40,402 nt of DNA from Lentimicrobium sp. (GCA_019429275.1 JAHYJC010000039.1:1-40402), one strand, 5' to 3'. Shown: positions 26,063-35,362, counted from the stretch's first letter. The notes: generated from the letters alone by a model not told the origin. Numbers and translations are program-made.

Positions 26063-27124
26063 ATGGCAAAACAAATCAACGGAATACAACAATTAGGCGT
26101 TGGAGTTACCGACATTCAAGAGGCATTTGCCTGGTACAGGAAATACTTCGGAATGGATATAAAAATGTTTGAAGAAGCTGCCATGGCTCAGCTGATGCTG
26201 CCTCATACCGAAGGTGAGCCACGAAAACGCCATGCAATTCTGGCCCTTAACCTTGAAGGCGGAGGTGGCTTCGAAATCTGGCAACATACAGGAAAAAAAC
26301 CTGAGCCTCCAACATTTGAACTTAAGTTTGGCGATTTGGGAATTTTTGCAGGGAAACTCAAAACATTTGACATTGAAAAGGCATTTGTTCAGTTTAAGGC
26401 CTGGAACCTTAACCTCCTTACTGATATCAAAAAAGATCCCGATAGAAATTTGCATTTTTATCTGAACGACCTTTATGGTAACTTATGGCAGGTATGTCAG
26501 GATTCTTATCTGTTTAAGAAACAAAAATCGGTTACAGGTGGTGTTTATGGGGCGGTAATAGGAGTGAAAGATGTTGAAGAAAGTTTGAAAGTGTATCAGC
26601 AGATACTTGGATATGATACCGTTGCTTATGATGTAGAAGGCATAATGGACGACTGGAAGGGTTTGCCCGGAGGAGAAAGCCGTTACAGGAGGATTTTACT
26701 CAGGCATTCAACAGTTTACAAAGGTGCTTTTAGCCCTGTTTTTGGGCCCAGTACCATTGAATTGGTGCAATCCTTAGACAGAGTGCCCAAAAATATTTTT
26801 GAAAATCGTTTGTGGGGTGATCCGGGCTTTATTCATCTCTGTTATGACATCAATGGAATGGATGATTTGCGAACAGAGGTTAATGAGAAAGGCTTTCCTT
26901 TTACTGTTGACAGTGCCCTGGATATGGATACCTTCGATATGGGCGAAGCCGCAGGAAGTTTTGCCTATATTCAGGCTCCCGAAGGAACACTTATTGAGTT
27001 TGTAGAAACGCATAAAATTCCGCTCGTCAGAAAGATTGGATGGTCCATCGACCTCACCAAACGAAAACCAGGACCTCTTCCTCGATGGTTGCTCTCTTTG
27101 TTTTGGATGATGCGTGTTAAGTGA
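26063..27124 (+). CDS. Two-domain VOC (glyoxalase-fold) protein
   Basis: 353 aa with two vicinal-oxygen-chelate domains. Domain 1 (~6-155) starts INGIQQLGVGVTDIQEAFAW and contains FEIWQ. Domain 2 (~158-325) starts GAVIGVKDVEESLKVYQ and contains FIHLCYDINGMDDL and LIEFVE. The metal His that normally opens each domain (HxxxxVxD) is Q in domain 1 and A in domain 2, while the His of FIHLCY and the Glu residues remain, so a complete metal site is uncertain. The C-terminus is basic with LLSLFWMMRVK. Reaction unknown. It lies between SDR and nth; gaps of 42 and 43 bp suggest one operon. Confidence 0.83.
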   Translation: MAKQINGIQQLGVGVTDIQEAFAWYRKYFGMDIKMFEEAAMAQLMLPHTEGEPRKRHAILALNLEGGGGFEIWQHTGKKPEPPTFELKFGDLGIFAGKLKTFDIEKAFVQFKAWNLNLLTDIKKDPDRNLHFYLNDLYGNLWQVCQDSYLFKKQKSVTGGVYGAVIGVKDVEESLKVYQQILGYDTVAYDVEGIMDDWKGLPGGESRYRRILLRHSTVYKGAFSPVFGPSTIELVQSLDRVPKNIFENRLWGDPGFIHLCYDINGMDDLRTEVNEKGFPFTVDSALDMDTFDMGEAAGSFAYIQAPEGTLIEFVETHKIPLVRKIGWSIDLTKRKPGPLPRWLLSLFWMMRVK

Positions 27125-27167
27125 TAATGAAAGGTCAAGTCCTGAAAGAGATAACGATAACTGCCTA

Positions 27168-27827
27168 ATGTCAAACCAACCATCCAAACCCGAACGTTTT
27201 AAAGCCGTAATCAAATGGTTTGAAGAGAATATGCCTGTTGCTGAAACAGAACTTAATTATCAGGATCCCTATCAACTCATTGTTGCAGTTATTCTTTCAG
27301 CTCAGTGCACAGATAAACGAGTCAATATTATAACCTTGCCTTTTTTCGATCGTTTTCCTACTGCGGAGTCTCTTGCAGAAGGTACAGAGGATGAGGTCTT
27401 TAAACTTATAAATTCCTGCTCTTATCCCAACAACAAAACCAAACACCTGTTGGGTATGGCACGCATGCTGGTTCATGAATTTAGCGGCATTGTGCCTGAT
27501 GATATTGAAACCCTTCAAAAACTTCCGGGTGTTGGCCGGAAAACAGCCAATGTAATTGCATCAGTGGCATTCAACAGGCCTGCAATGGCTGTAGATACTC
27601 ATGTACACCGGGTCTCGGCGCGCATTGGCCTTACCTGGCGGGCGAAAACTCCCCTTGAAACCGAACGACAGTTGGTAGAGTATATTCCTGAAGAAAAGCT
27701 TTCAATTGCCCACCATTGGCTTATTCTTCATGGCCGATACGTTTGCATTGCGCGTAAACCAAAATGCGATGAATGTGGCCTGATGCAGTGGTGTAGGTTC
27801 TACCAGAGCAAAAAGAAGCCAAATTAA
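27168..27827 (+). CDS. nth: Endonuclease III (DNA glycosylase/AP lyase)
   Basis: 219 aa from the ATG at 27168; an in-frame GTG at 27114 would overlap the VOC stop. The enzyme removes oxidised pyrimidines and cuts at abasic sites. Seen: helix-hairpin-helix LQKLPGVGRKTANVI with catalytic K125, AVDTHVHRV with catalytic D143, and a [4Fe-4S] loop C193-x6-C200-x2-C203-x5-C209. Length matches the family (about 210 aa). All catalytic and cluster residues are present. Confidence 0.95.
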   Translation: MSNQPSKPERFKAVIKWFEENMPVAETELNYQDPYQLIVAVILSAQCTDKRVNIITLPFFDRFPTAESLAEGTEDEVFKLINSCSYPNNKTKHLLGMARMLVHEFSGIVPDDIETLQKLPGVGRKTANVIASVAFNRPAMAVDTHVHRVSARIGLTWRAKTPLETERQLVEYIPEEKLSIAHHWLILHGRYVCIARKPKCDECGLMQWCRFYQSKKKPN

Positions 27828-27916
27828 GATCTGATTCTACCCAGAGTGAACCATTCGTTTTTTCTTTTGTTTAAGAATATAACAATTTAATTAAACGCAA
27901 ATAATATTCTTAAGCC

Positions 27917-28369
27917 ATGTCAAAACTTTCAACCGGTGATAAAGCACCTGAATTCAAAGGAACCGATCAGTCAGGTAAAACTCTTAGCCTCGATCAGTTA
28001 AAAGGCAGTAAAGTAGTTTTATACTTTTATCCAAAAGACGACACCCCGGGTTGTACCGCCGAAGCCTGCAGCCTTCGCGATAATTATGACCGTATGCTAA
28101 AACTGGGTTATAAAGTCATGGGAGTAAGCCCTGATAGCGAAAAATCGCACCAGAAATTTGCAGAAAAATACGAGCTTCCATTTCCTCTTATTGCTGATCC
28201 TGATAAAAATATTATCCAGGCTTATGGAGTGTGGGGCAAAAAGAAATTTATGGGTCGTGAGTATGAAGGTGTCATACGTACAACATTCATTATTGATGAA
28301 AACGGTATAATATCTGAAATCATAGAGAAGGTAGATACCAAAAAACACGCTGAGCAAATTCTTGGATAA
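27917..28369 (+). CDS. bcp: Thioredoxin-dependent thiol peroxidase (Bcp/PrxQ)
   Basis: 150 aa, the usual length. It reduces hydroperoxides with electrons from thioredoxin. Peroxidatic C46 and resolving C51 sit in DDTPGCTAEACSLRD, and FPLIADPDKNI and RTTFIIDENG are family landmarks. No signal peptide, so cytosolic. It lies 89 bp after nth without a recognisable -7 element; it may be read through from nth or have a diverged promoter. Confidence 0.95.
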   Translation: MSKLSTGDKAPEFKGTDQSGKTLSLDQLKGSKVVLYFYPKDDTPGCTAEACSLRDNYDRMLKLGYKVMGVSPDSEKSHQKFAEKYELPFPLIADPDKNIIQAYGVWGKKKFMGREYEGVIRTTFIIDENGIISEIIEKVDTKKHAEQILG

Positions 28370-28519
28370 AAAATCAGTTTCGACATTATCGTTTTTAGGG
28401 TTGTAACACTTCAAATTCTTTTAATGCGGTCAAAAATAAATATGACGGCATAAAACAGGGAATTCATTTCATTTACAATAACTGAAAATCTGAATTTTTC
28501 TGGAATAGTAATAATCCTG

Positions 28520-28551
28520 TTTGTTTATGAATCCATGATTATCTATCTTTG
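28520..28551 (+). promoter_or_regulatory. recA promoter
   Basis: TTTG (28520-28523), 20 bases, then TATCTTTG (28544-28551), a full match to the Bacteroidetes consensus. It predicts a leader of about 40 nt. I see no LexA-type palindrome overlapping it. Confidence 0.65.
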
Positions 28552-28595
28552 AAAGATAAAAATCAAATAGGTTTAAATCTAAAAATTAACACAAT

Positions 28596-29606
28596 ATGAG
28601 TAAAGACATCAAAGAAAACAATCTGGAGAAACTTAAAGCTTTACAATTGACGATGGATAAGATTGAAAAATCTTATGGCAAAGGTGCTATCATGAAGCTG
28701 GGTGATTCTGTAGTTGAAGACTTGCCCAGTATCTCGACAGGCTCTATAGGGCTTGATTCGGCACTTGGAGTGAACGGATTGCCTAAGGGCAGAGTGGTAG
28801 AAATTTACGGACCTGAATCTTCAGGAAAAACGACCCTTGCGCTCCACGCCATTGCTGAATCGCAGCGGCTGGGTGGAATTGCGGCCTTTATAGATGCTGA
28901 GCATGCGTTCGATAGATTTTATGCTCAGAAACTGGGCGTTAACATAGATGAATTACTGATTTCGCAACCCGATAATGGAGAGCAGGCACTTGAGATTACT
29001 GAAAACCTAATTCGTTCAGGAGCCATTGACATCATAGTTATTGACTCTGTTGCGGCACTTACTCCTAGGAGCGAAATTGAAGGTGAAATGGGTGACTCAA
29101 AAATGGGTCTTCAGGCACGACTGATGTCGCAGGCACTTCGTAAACTTACTTCAACCATAAGTAAAACAGGTTGTTGTTGCATTTTTATCAACCAATTGCG
29201 CGAAAAAATCGGTGTTATGTTTGGAAATCCTGAAACAACAACAGGGGGAAATGCGCTGAAATTTTATTCTTCTGTTCGTTTGGATATCCGCCGCATCAGC
29301 CAGATTAAAGACAATGATCATGCAGTCGGTAACAGAGTTAGGGTAAAAGTGGTAAAAAACAAAGTTGCTCCACCTTTTCGTCAGGCTGAATTTGATATCA
29401 TTTTCGGTGAGGGAATTTCTAAAAATGGCGAAATTATTGACCTTGGCGTTGATCTTAACATCATAAAAAAGAGTGGTTCATGGTTCAGCTATGGCGAAAC
29501 AAAACTCGGACAGGGCAGAGATGGAGTGAAAAAACTTCTTTTGGATAACCCCGAACTCTCAGATGAACTTGAAGCACTGGTACGTGCTGCTTTGACTGCA
29601 AAATAA
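28596..29606 (+). CDS. recA: Recombinase RecA
   Basis: 336 aa. It forms filaments on single-stranded DNA for strand exchange and repair. Walker [10 protein letters not shown] (residues 72-80), [27 protein letters not shown] and the L2 region [13 protein letters not shown] are all intact. The N-terminal helix and C-terminal domain are complete, and no intein is present. The acidic C-terminal tail is very short (ending AALTAK). Monocistronic: it has its own promoter and a strong terminator. Confidence 0.98.
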   Translation: MSKDIKENNLEKLKALQLTMDKIEKSYGKGAIMKLGDSVVEDLPSISTGSIGLDSALGVNGLPKGRVVEIYGPESSGKTTLALHAIAESQRLGGIAAFIDAEHAFDRFYAQKLGVNIDELLISQPDNGEQALEITENLIRSGAIDIIVIDSVAALTPRSEIEGEMGDSKMGLQARLMSQALRKLTSTISKTGCCCIFINQLREKIGVMFGNPETTTGGNALKFYSSVRLDIRRISQIKDNDHAVGNRVRVKVVKNKVAPPFRQAEFDIIFGEGISKNGEIIDLGVDLNIIKKSGSWFSYGETKLGQGRDGVKKLLLDNPELSDELEALVRAALTAK

Positions 29607-29641
29607 AATCCTGAGTAGGTTTTAACAAGAGACCGAATTTT

Positions 29642-29674
29642 AACAGCTCTTACCAGAAAGGTAAGGGCTGTTTT
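29642..29674 (+). terminator. recA terminator
   Basis: Stem CAGCTCTTACC (29644-29654) with GGTAAGGGCTG (29660-29670), one G-T pair, loop AGAAA, followed by TTTT. Confidence 0.78.
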
Positions 29675-29677
29675 ACT

Positions 29678-29685
29678 TAACTTTG
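29678..29685 (+). promoter_or_regulatory. Candidate -7 element for the TPR lipoprotein gene
   Basis: TAACTTTGC, a full TAnnTTTG match placed directly after the recA terminator; predicted leader about 20 nt. The -33 region falls in the terminator stem and has no TTG. Confidence 0.5.
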
Positions 29686-29711
29686 CGCTCTTATAAATAA
29701 CCGTTGGCTGT

Positions 29712-30758
29712 ATGACATCATCTTTTAAAAAAAGTACAACTTTCCCTCTCTTTTTTATTTTACTGTTCACTGTACTTTTTTCCGGTGGATGCCTCAGAAA
29801 TGAGCCAAAAACCACTGAGAAAACCGTAAAGGTCGGGAATGATTCAGTAAATTACGAGCTCAAGCAATTGACATCTAGTGTTATACAATCTCCCGATAAA
29901 ATACAACCCTATCTCGACAGGGCTGTGTATTATGCAAAAAACAGCATGCCCAATGAAGCACTTAAGGATATCAATTATGCCCTGACATTGAATCAGAATG
30001 ATCCTGAAGTTTATGCTGCTTTATCAGATGTTTACATGTATGATGGGAAAGCCCAGCGATCGCTTGACGCGCTCAAACGAGCCAGGGAGCTATCGCCCAA
30101 TGAGGGAAAATATGATGTGAAGATGGCAAGATTGTACTTAACCATGAGCGATTACAAGCAAACATTTAATACATTGCGCGAAGGTTTGCGTAAAGATCCC
30201 AAAAATGCTGAGGCATTCTTTATCAGTGGTTTGGCTCATGAAGAAATGGGAGATACAACCAAGGCCATTGAAAACTATCAGTTGGCTGTTGCACGCAAAC
30301 AGGATTACTACGATGCTTTAAAACAACTTGGGATACTTTACTCAATAAAGAAAGACCGGCTGGCTATTGATTATCTAAGAAATGCTTCAACTCTAAAACC
30401 GGATTATCCTGAACCTCTTTACATTTTAGGAATGTTTTACCAGGAAAATGATGATCCTGAAAAAGCACTGAGTGTTTATGAAGAAATTTTGCTTTCACAA
30501 CCTGGATATATTCTGGCTCATTACAACAAAGGGTATGTTTACCTGGTCTATCAGCAGGAATATCAGCAGGCCATAGAGGCATTTACAAAAGCCATTGAAC
30601 TTGATGCAGATTATGCCGATGCATACTACAACAGGGCGCTTGCCTATGAATTGCTTGGAGATAAAACCAAAGCCAGAACTGAATATGAAAAAGTGCTCAG
30701 GATGCGGGTGAATGATGAAAAAACCGTTGAGGGACTGAACCGACTTGATGCTTTGTAG
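29712..30758 (+). CDS. Tetratricopeptide-repeat lipoprotein
   Basis: 348 aa. Signal peptide with lipobox FSGGC (C27). From about residue 60 to the end there are roughly eight TPR units of 34 residues, e.g. AEAFFISGLAHEEMGDTTKA, PEPLYILGMFYQENDDPEKA and ADAYYNRALAYELLGDKTKA. Inference: a periplasmic or outer-membrane scaffold for protein contacts. No enzymatic domain. Monocistronic, converging on the Hpt gene with a 27-bp gap. Confidence 0.9.
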   Translation: MTSSFKKSTTFPLFFILLFTVLFSGGCLRNEPKTTEKTVKVGNDSVNYELKQLTSSVIQSPDKIQPYLDRAVYYAKNSMPNEALKDINYALTLNQNDPEVYAALSDVYMYDGKAQRSLDALKRARELSPNEGKYDVKMARLYLTMSDYKQTFNTLREGLRKDPKNAEAFFISGLAHEEMGDTTKAIENYQLAVARKQDYYDALKQLGILYSIKKDRLAIDYLRNASTLKPDYPEPLYILGMFYQENDDPEKALSVYEEILLSQPGYILAHYNKGYVYLVYQQEYQQAIEAFTKAIELDADYADAYYNRALAYELLGDKTKARTEYEKVLRMRVNDEKTVEGLNRLDAL

Positions 30759-30785
30759 AAAATTATGTTTATTTGCGATTTCAGG

Positions 30786-31151
30786 CTATTGATAATCAGT
30801 TTTCAATAATTTAAGGTCCTCTGCCATTTCGAAAATCATTTTTTCGATTTCAGCAAGAGTGGAAATCAATTCTTCCTTATTGAAATTCTCACCACGATTT
30901 TCAATCAATTCGGTTGCCTTTTTTTCAAGATTTCTTGCTTTTTCGTAAACCTGAGCTGCAGCAAAACTTGAGACCACGCCTTTCAAACTATGGGCATTAA
31001 ACCTGAGTTTAACAAAGTCCGCTTCGTTTACGTTATTCTTAAGGTTCAATAACCTGCCCGGAAACTCTTCAAAAAAAATATCGATGATCTCAACAATGAC
31101 AGATTTTTCCAGGTATTGGTAGGCATCGTGAAATAGCTTCTTGTCGACCAT
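30786..31151 (-). CDS. Hpt (histidine phosphotransfer) domain protein
   Basis: 121 aa, a single four-helix Hpt domain. The phosphorylatable H54 lies in FNAHSLKGVVSSFAA, matching the family pattern AHxLKGxxxxxG/A. No kinase or receiver is fused to it. It begins 35 bp after the FeoB-associated gene, with no TAnnTTTG element in the gap, so it is probably transcribed with the feo genes. Likely partners are receivers of hybrid kinases, such as the kinase at 8857-10557 (inference). Confidence 0.87.
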   Translation of the reverse strand: MVDKKLFHDAYQYLEKSVIVEIIDIFFEEFPGRLLNLKNNVNEADFVKLRFNAHSLKGVVSSFAAAQVYEKARNLEKKATELIENRGENFNKEELISTLAEIEKMIFEMAEDLKLLKTDYQ

Positions 31152-31186
31152 ATTATATTTTTACTTATTGCAGGAAATTTAGAAGG

Positions 31187-31399
31187 TTATTTCTCAGGCC
31201 GCAAAGCCGAAGCTTCTTTTTTCTTTTTATTCTCAAGAATTTCATTTTTCAGATCCTTCAATTCACATCCTGAGCAGTCAGAAGCGCAGCCTGAGCATCC
31301 ATCAAGAGGCCTGGTAAATTTCTGGTAAATCTTCACACCGGCTATTGTAAATGCAATTCCGGTAATGATGAGTACTATTATTTCCTGATATCCGGGCAT
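31187..31399 (-). CDS. FeoB-associated Cys-rich membrane protein
   Basis: 70 aa. One N-terminal transmembrane segment (EIIVLIITGIAFTIAGVKIY), then a cysteine cluster DGCSGCASDCSGCELKDL and a charged Lys-rich tail. This is the pattern of the small FeoB-associated Cys-rich family. The cysteines may bind iron or sense redox state; the role in Fe(II) uptake is not settled as far as I know. It lies 17 bp after the M50-like gene in the feo operon. Confidence 0.9.
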   Translation of the reverse strand: MPGYQEIIVLIITGIAFTIAGVKIYQKFTRPLDGCSGCASDCSGCELKDLKNEILENKKKKEASALRPEK

Positions 31400-31416
31400 A
31401 GAGTTAGTATTGAATA

Positions 31417-32136
31417 TTAAACAGCCAGGTCATTAAATAGTTGAACGATTGGCGGAAAATAATGACTTACGGTGAACCAGGTAATGCATCCAATTATTAC
31501 TGCCATAAGCAAAGCCCAAAAGAATGCCGGAATTTTTGTAAGTTTCTCCAGGTTTGTCAAATCACCAGCTTTTGAATGATTCTTCATTGCCTGAATTATA
31601 ATACTCACGGCAGAACTGACTCCTTCAATAAATGCAACCTGACTTATAAACATAAAAAACAGAATTGCAAGAGTTGCCGGAAGGTGCCAGCTTATCAAAA
31701 ACATGAGAATGTTCATTGCGAAAAGCCAAAAAATACCATAAGCGTTTCTAATAAAAAGGACAAGGTTAATTACTGACAAAGAAAACAGGATAAAAAATCC
31801 AATCTGAAAATTTCGGCTGTTCGATAAAGCCAGTAATCCCAATGCCCCCAGGGAGGCAAGCGGATAGCCGGCAAATGAAACCAGAAACGCTTTAATACCT
31901 GAGCTGGTTTTGGTAAAAGCCGATCCTGAAGTATTGCTGTTCAGCTTGATTTCCAGAACTTCTCCCTGGAGTAAAATCGCCATAAGGGCATGTCCGTTCT
32001 CATGCAGAAATGTATTGAGTGTCCTGAAAAAGCTTTTTAGACCGGGTATTTTCAGAATGATAAAAATGATAATCAGCAGGCTATAAAATAACTGTGAAGG
32101 ATTTAGTCCATCAATAAAGGTTACGAAATTGTTCAT
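31417..32136 (-). CDS. M50B-like membrane metalloprotease coupled to feoB
   Basis: 239 aa from the ATG at 32136, which overlaps the feoB TGA as ATGA; the open frame extends upstream inside feoB, but those residues are a shadow. About six hydrophobic segments. Segment 2 leads into FLHENGHALMAILLQGEVLEIKL, which carries the zinc motif H45-E46-x-x-H49 and the following beta-strand typical of M50-type intramembrane proteases. AGYPLASLGALGLL resembles the second conserved block; the third metal ligand is not obvious. Inference: a site-2-protease-like membrane enzyme, translationally coupled to FeoB, so it may act on FeoB, the Cys-rich partner or a regulator. The substrate is unknown. Confidence 0.8.
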   Translation of the reverse strand: MNNFVTFIDGLNPSQLFYSLLIIIFIILKIPGLKSFFRTLNTFLHENGHALMAILLQGEVLEIKLNSNTSGSAFTKTSSGIKAFLVSFAGYPLASLGALGLLALSNSRNFQIGFFILFSLSVINLVLFIRNAYGIFWLFAMNILMFLISWHLPATLAILFFMFISQVAFIEGVSSAVSIIIQAMKNHSKAGDLTNLEKLTKIPAFFWALLMAVIIGCITWFTVSHYFPPIVQLFNDLAV

Positions 32137-34652
32137 ATAAGGAGGCTGCCAATCTGGAAAACCATAAATGAGACCGCATAAGCAAGACCTGTGGTGTAAA
32201 CAACAATAAATGCTGCCCATTTCCAGCTGCCAGATTCCTTCTTTATGGCAGCCACCACAGCCACACAGGGGAAATAGATCAGTATAAACAGCATAAAACT
32301 GAATGCGACAAGCGGAGTGAAAACCTTTTCTCCTTTTCGCGTACCATCATAATAGGTTTGTTGCTGCAACTTTTGTATGAGGGAAGCAGAGGTTTCATCT
32401 ACTTCATTGCCAACCTGATACAGGACTCCAAGAGTTCCAACCGTAATTTCCTTGGCTGCGATTCCTGTGAGAATAGCTACACTCATTTTCCAGTCGAACC
32501 CAAGTGGCCGCATTACCGGTTCTACAAAATGCCCAAGTCGGCCAATGTAGGAATTTAACTGACGGTTACTCTCTTTCTCATTTTCAAGTTGTGTAATCTT
32601 TAATGAAAACTCTTCTTCAAAAAGCTTGATTTCAGATTCATTACCTGAGTCATTCCGGAGACTTAGCTCAAAATCCTGAATCACTTCTCCGATCTGGTTA
32701 TCAAATAGTTGGTCCTTTTCTGTTGTGCGCGGAAAATACCCCAGTGCCCAAATTATGATAGATGCAACAAGAATTACACCTCCAATTTTCTTTAAATATT
32801 GCTCGGCCCGCGACCACATATGTTTTAGAATTGCTCGCAGGGTGGGAGTGCGGTAGGGTGGGAGCTCCATAACAAAAGGAACATCGGGCTGTTTAATCAG
32901 AGCATTTTTAAATAGTAAAGCAGACCCTATTGCCAGGAGTACCCCCAAAAAATACATGAAGAAAAGTATGGTGCCCTGATAACTGACAAAAAATGCACTG
33001 ATAAAGAGTATGTAAACCGGTAAGCGCGCGCTGCACGACATAAACGGATTGATGAGCATGGTGATTAAACGGTCGCGGGGACTTTCGATAATGCGCGTGC
33101 TGAGTATAGCCGGCACGTTGCAGCCAAAGCCCATCAGCAAAGGGATAAATGATTTGCCGTGAAGCCCTATTTTGTGCATGGCTTTATCCATGATAAACAC
33201 AGCCCTGGCCATATAGCCGGTGTCCTCCATCAGAGATATGAAAAGGTAAAGCAAAAGAATGTTGGGCAGAAAGACAATAACGCCGCCAATTCCACCTAAA
33301 ATGCCCTGAACAAGCAGGTCTTTAAGTATTCCATTAGGGAGAAAAGCATTCAATTGCGATGATGTAAAATCAACCAGCCACTCAATCCAGTTCATGGGAT
33401 ACTCGCCAAGGCGGAAAGTTCCGTAAAACGTAAACCACATGAAAAACACGAAAATAGGAATTCCCCATACCTTATGGGTAATTATGGTGTCGATGATTTC
33501 ACTCTTTTTTCGCTGCAAAACCAGGTTTGGAACAAAAGTTTCGTGCAGCGCTCCGGCAATAAACCCGTATTTGGCATCAGCAATAAGGCTTTCGGTATCC
33601 TGTTTCGAGATAATTTCAATATTCCCGATCTGTTCATCCACCATTCGCATTATCTCCCTGTGGTTATTCAGTTGCTCGGTGAAGACTTCAGATGCCCTGT
33701 CTTTTTCAATGAGTTTTAAAGCCAGAAATCGGGAGGATATTTTATCAATAATCAGCGTATTTTCAGATACTCTGAGTAATTCCTGAACTTTTTTAATTGA
33801 TGGTTCGACGATTGGACCATAGTTTATATGGATATGCCTAATCGTATCATCCTGATCTTCATATACATCAATGATTTTTTGAAGCAGATTTTCGATGCCT
33901 TTGCCTTTTGATCCTACGGTGGGGACAAACGGAATTCCCAATAGCTTTCCTAACTGAATGTGATCGAGTTTATTTCCTGAATTTTCAAGTTCATCAAACA
34001 TGTTCAATACACCGACCAGCTTGATGTCCATGTCGATGAGTTGAGTGGTAAGGTATAGATTTCGCTCAAGGTTTGAAGCATCCAGAATATTTACAACAAT
34101 ATCAGGAGCCGATTCAATGATGAAATCTCTGACATAAAGTTCTTCAGGACTGTAGGCACTGATTGAATATGTGCCCGGCAGGTCAGTGATGATAAATTTG
34201 TAACCTTTATATCTGAGATGAGCTTCCTTGGCATCAATGGTAACGCCGGAATAGTTTCCAACCCGCTCTTTAGATCCGGAGGTAAAATTAAAAATGGTTG
34301 TCTTGCCGCTATTGGGATTTCCAACCAAAGCAATTTGTATGGTTTTATTCTGAATCGCAGGCCTTTTGCGATGCAGGTCTCCTTCAATTGAACCCCCTGA
34401 TGTTGATCCGTTTTCAGCCAACACCTCTGATTCAGAAGCAATTTCAATCAATGCTGCATCGCTGTTCCTTAGCGATACATTGTACCCCATTACATTGTAT
34501 TCTACAGGGTCCATCATTGGGGCCCTTTGTATTACCGTAACTTCTTTGCCGGTAACAAAACCCATTTCAAGAATACGCTTGCGGAAAGCGCCCCTTCCCC
34601 TGATCTTTATTATGATGCCTTTTTCGCCCGGTGATAAATCAGAAAGTGCCAA
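32133..34652 (-). CDS. feoB: FeoA-FeoB fusion, ferrous iron transporter
   Basis: 839 aa. Residues ~1-75 are a FeoA-like SH3 domain (LSPGEKGIIIKIRGRG, ILEMGFVTGKEV). The G-protein domain follows: G1 GNPNSGKT (111-118), G2 GNYSGVT, G3 DLPG (157-160), G4 NMFD (217-220). The C-terminal part is the membrane domain with Gate motifs, including FGCNVPAILSTRII, CSARLPVYI and YFPCVAVVAAIKKE. It carries Fe(II) across the inner membrane. Fused FeoA is frequent in Bacteroidetes. It is the first gene of an operon with the M50-like, Cys-rich and Hpt genes. All G motifs are intact. Confidence 0.96.
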   Translation of the reverse strand: MALSDLSPGEKGIIIKIRGRGAFRKRILEMGFVTGKEVTVIQRAPMMDPVEYNVMGYNVSLRNSDAALIEIASESEVLAENGSTSGGSIEGDLHRKRPAIQNKTIQIALVGNPNSGKTTIFNFTSGSKERVGNYSGVTIDAKEAHLRYKGYKFIITDLPGTYSISAYSPEELYVRDFIIESAPDIVVNILDASNLERNLYLTTQLIDMDIKLVGVLNMFDELENSGNKLDHIQLGKLLGIPFVPTVGSKGKGIENLLQKIIDVYEDQDDTIRHIHINYGPIVEPSIKKVQELLRVSENTLIIDKISSRFLALKLIEKDRASEVFTEQLNNHREIMRMVDEQIGNIEIISKQDTESLIADAKYGFIAGALHETFVPNLVLQRKKSEIIDTIITHKVWGIPIFVFFMWFTFYGTFRLGEYPMNWIEWLVDFTSSQLNAFLPNGILKDLLVQGILGGIGGVIVFLPNILLLYLFISLMEDTGYMARAVFIMDKAMHKIGLHGKSFIPLLMGFGCNVPAILSTRIIESPRDRLITMLINPFMSCSARLPVYILFISAFFVSYQGTILFFMYFLGVLLAIGSALLFKNALIKQPDVPFVMELPPYRTPTLRAILKHMWSRAEQYLKKIGGVILVASIIIWALGYFPRTTEKDQLFDNQIGEVIQDFELSLRNDSGNESEIKLFEEEFSLKITQLENEKESNRQLNSYIGRLGHFVEPVMRPLGFDWKMSVAILTGIAAKEITVGTLGVLYQVGNEVDETSASLIQKLQQQTYYDGTRKGEKVFTPLVAFSFMLFILIYFPCVAVVAAIKKESGSWKWAAFIVVYTTGLAYAVSFMVFQIGSLLI

Positions 34653-34683
34653 TTTAATATTATTAAGACTGATTTTAAATAGA

Positions 34684-34691
34684 CAAAATTA
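34684..34691 (-). promoter_or_regulatory. Candidate -7 element of the feo operon
   Basis: The minus strand reads TAATTTTG about 32 bp before the feoB ATG. No -33 TTG at the expected distance, and no Fur- or DtxR-like palindrome that I can recognise in the 159-bp gap. Confidence 0.45.
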
Positions 34692-34811
34692 TCTTAATTT
34701 TTGATGTAAAGGTCAGATTGGCTCGATTTGATTAGAAAAATTAACATTTTAATACATGGTTGTGAAATTCCATGCATCAGAAAGAAGAAAGGGAAAGAAA
34801 ATAATTATTTG

Positions 34812-35345
34812 CTATTCAATGATTTGATTCTTTACTTTAAGCCCCAGCTGATGCAGAGCCTGCATGACTTTGGTGATTGTTTCACCATAATGCGAATAAA
34901 ATAGTTTGTATATTTCAGCAACAGCATTTTCGCGGGAACTGTAGCGGTTTTTTTGATAAAGCATAATAAAGTCCTTCAAATCCTGATAGATGTCGACAAG
35001 GCATTCAGCTATGCTGAGTTTTTCGGCGTCTGTATGTTCATCGTTGATGTCCTGGCAAACCCAAAAATGATCATCCGGATAAAGTTTGTTTCTTAAGCTG
35101 TTGAAAATCAATTCCCACGATTCTTCTGTCATGAAACGTTCAGCATCATCAGGTTCTTCAGGTACAACCGGTTTTAGCACTGAACCTTTCAGGTAAAGTA
35201 AAGGCAGTATGTGCCTGAAATAATGAATGATATCCTGTTTGGAGTATTCATCTGCTTTTTCTATAAACATACAATATTCATTGGCTACCGTGAGCAGTTC
35301 AATGACCTGTTTCGAATAAACCGGATCGTTTGGTGAAATTTCCAT
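34812..35345 (-). CDS. DUF5063 domain protein
   Basis: 177 aa, mostly helical and acidic, with no signal peptide or membrane segment. It fits the DUF5063 family: VIELLTVANEYCMFIEKAD near the N-terminus, a central SWELIFNSLRNKLYPDDHFW and the helix CLVDIYQDLKDFIMLYQK. Function unknown; cytosolic. It stands alone between the feo operon and rplS. Confidence 0.82.
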   Translation of the reverse strand: MEISPNDPVYSKQVIELLTVANEYCMFIEKADEYSKQDIIHYFRHILPLLYLKGSVLKPVVPEEPDDAERFMTEESWELIFNSLRNKLYPDDHFWVCQDINDEHTDAEKLSIAECLVDIYQDLKDFIMLYQKNRYSSRENAVAEIYKLFYSHYGETITKVMQALHQLGLKVKNQIIE

Positions 35346-35362
35346 TATGCACTTTTTTGCTG

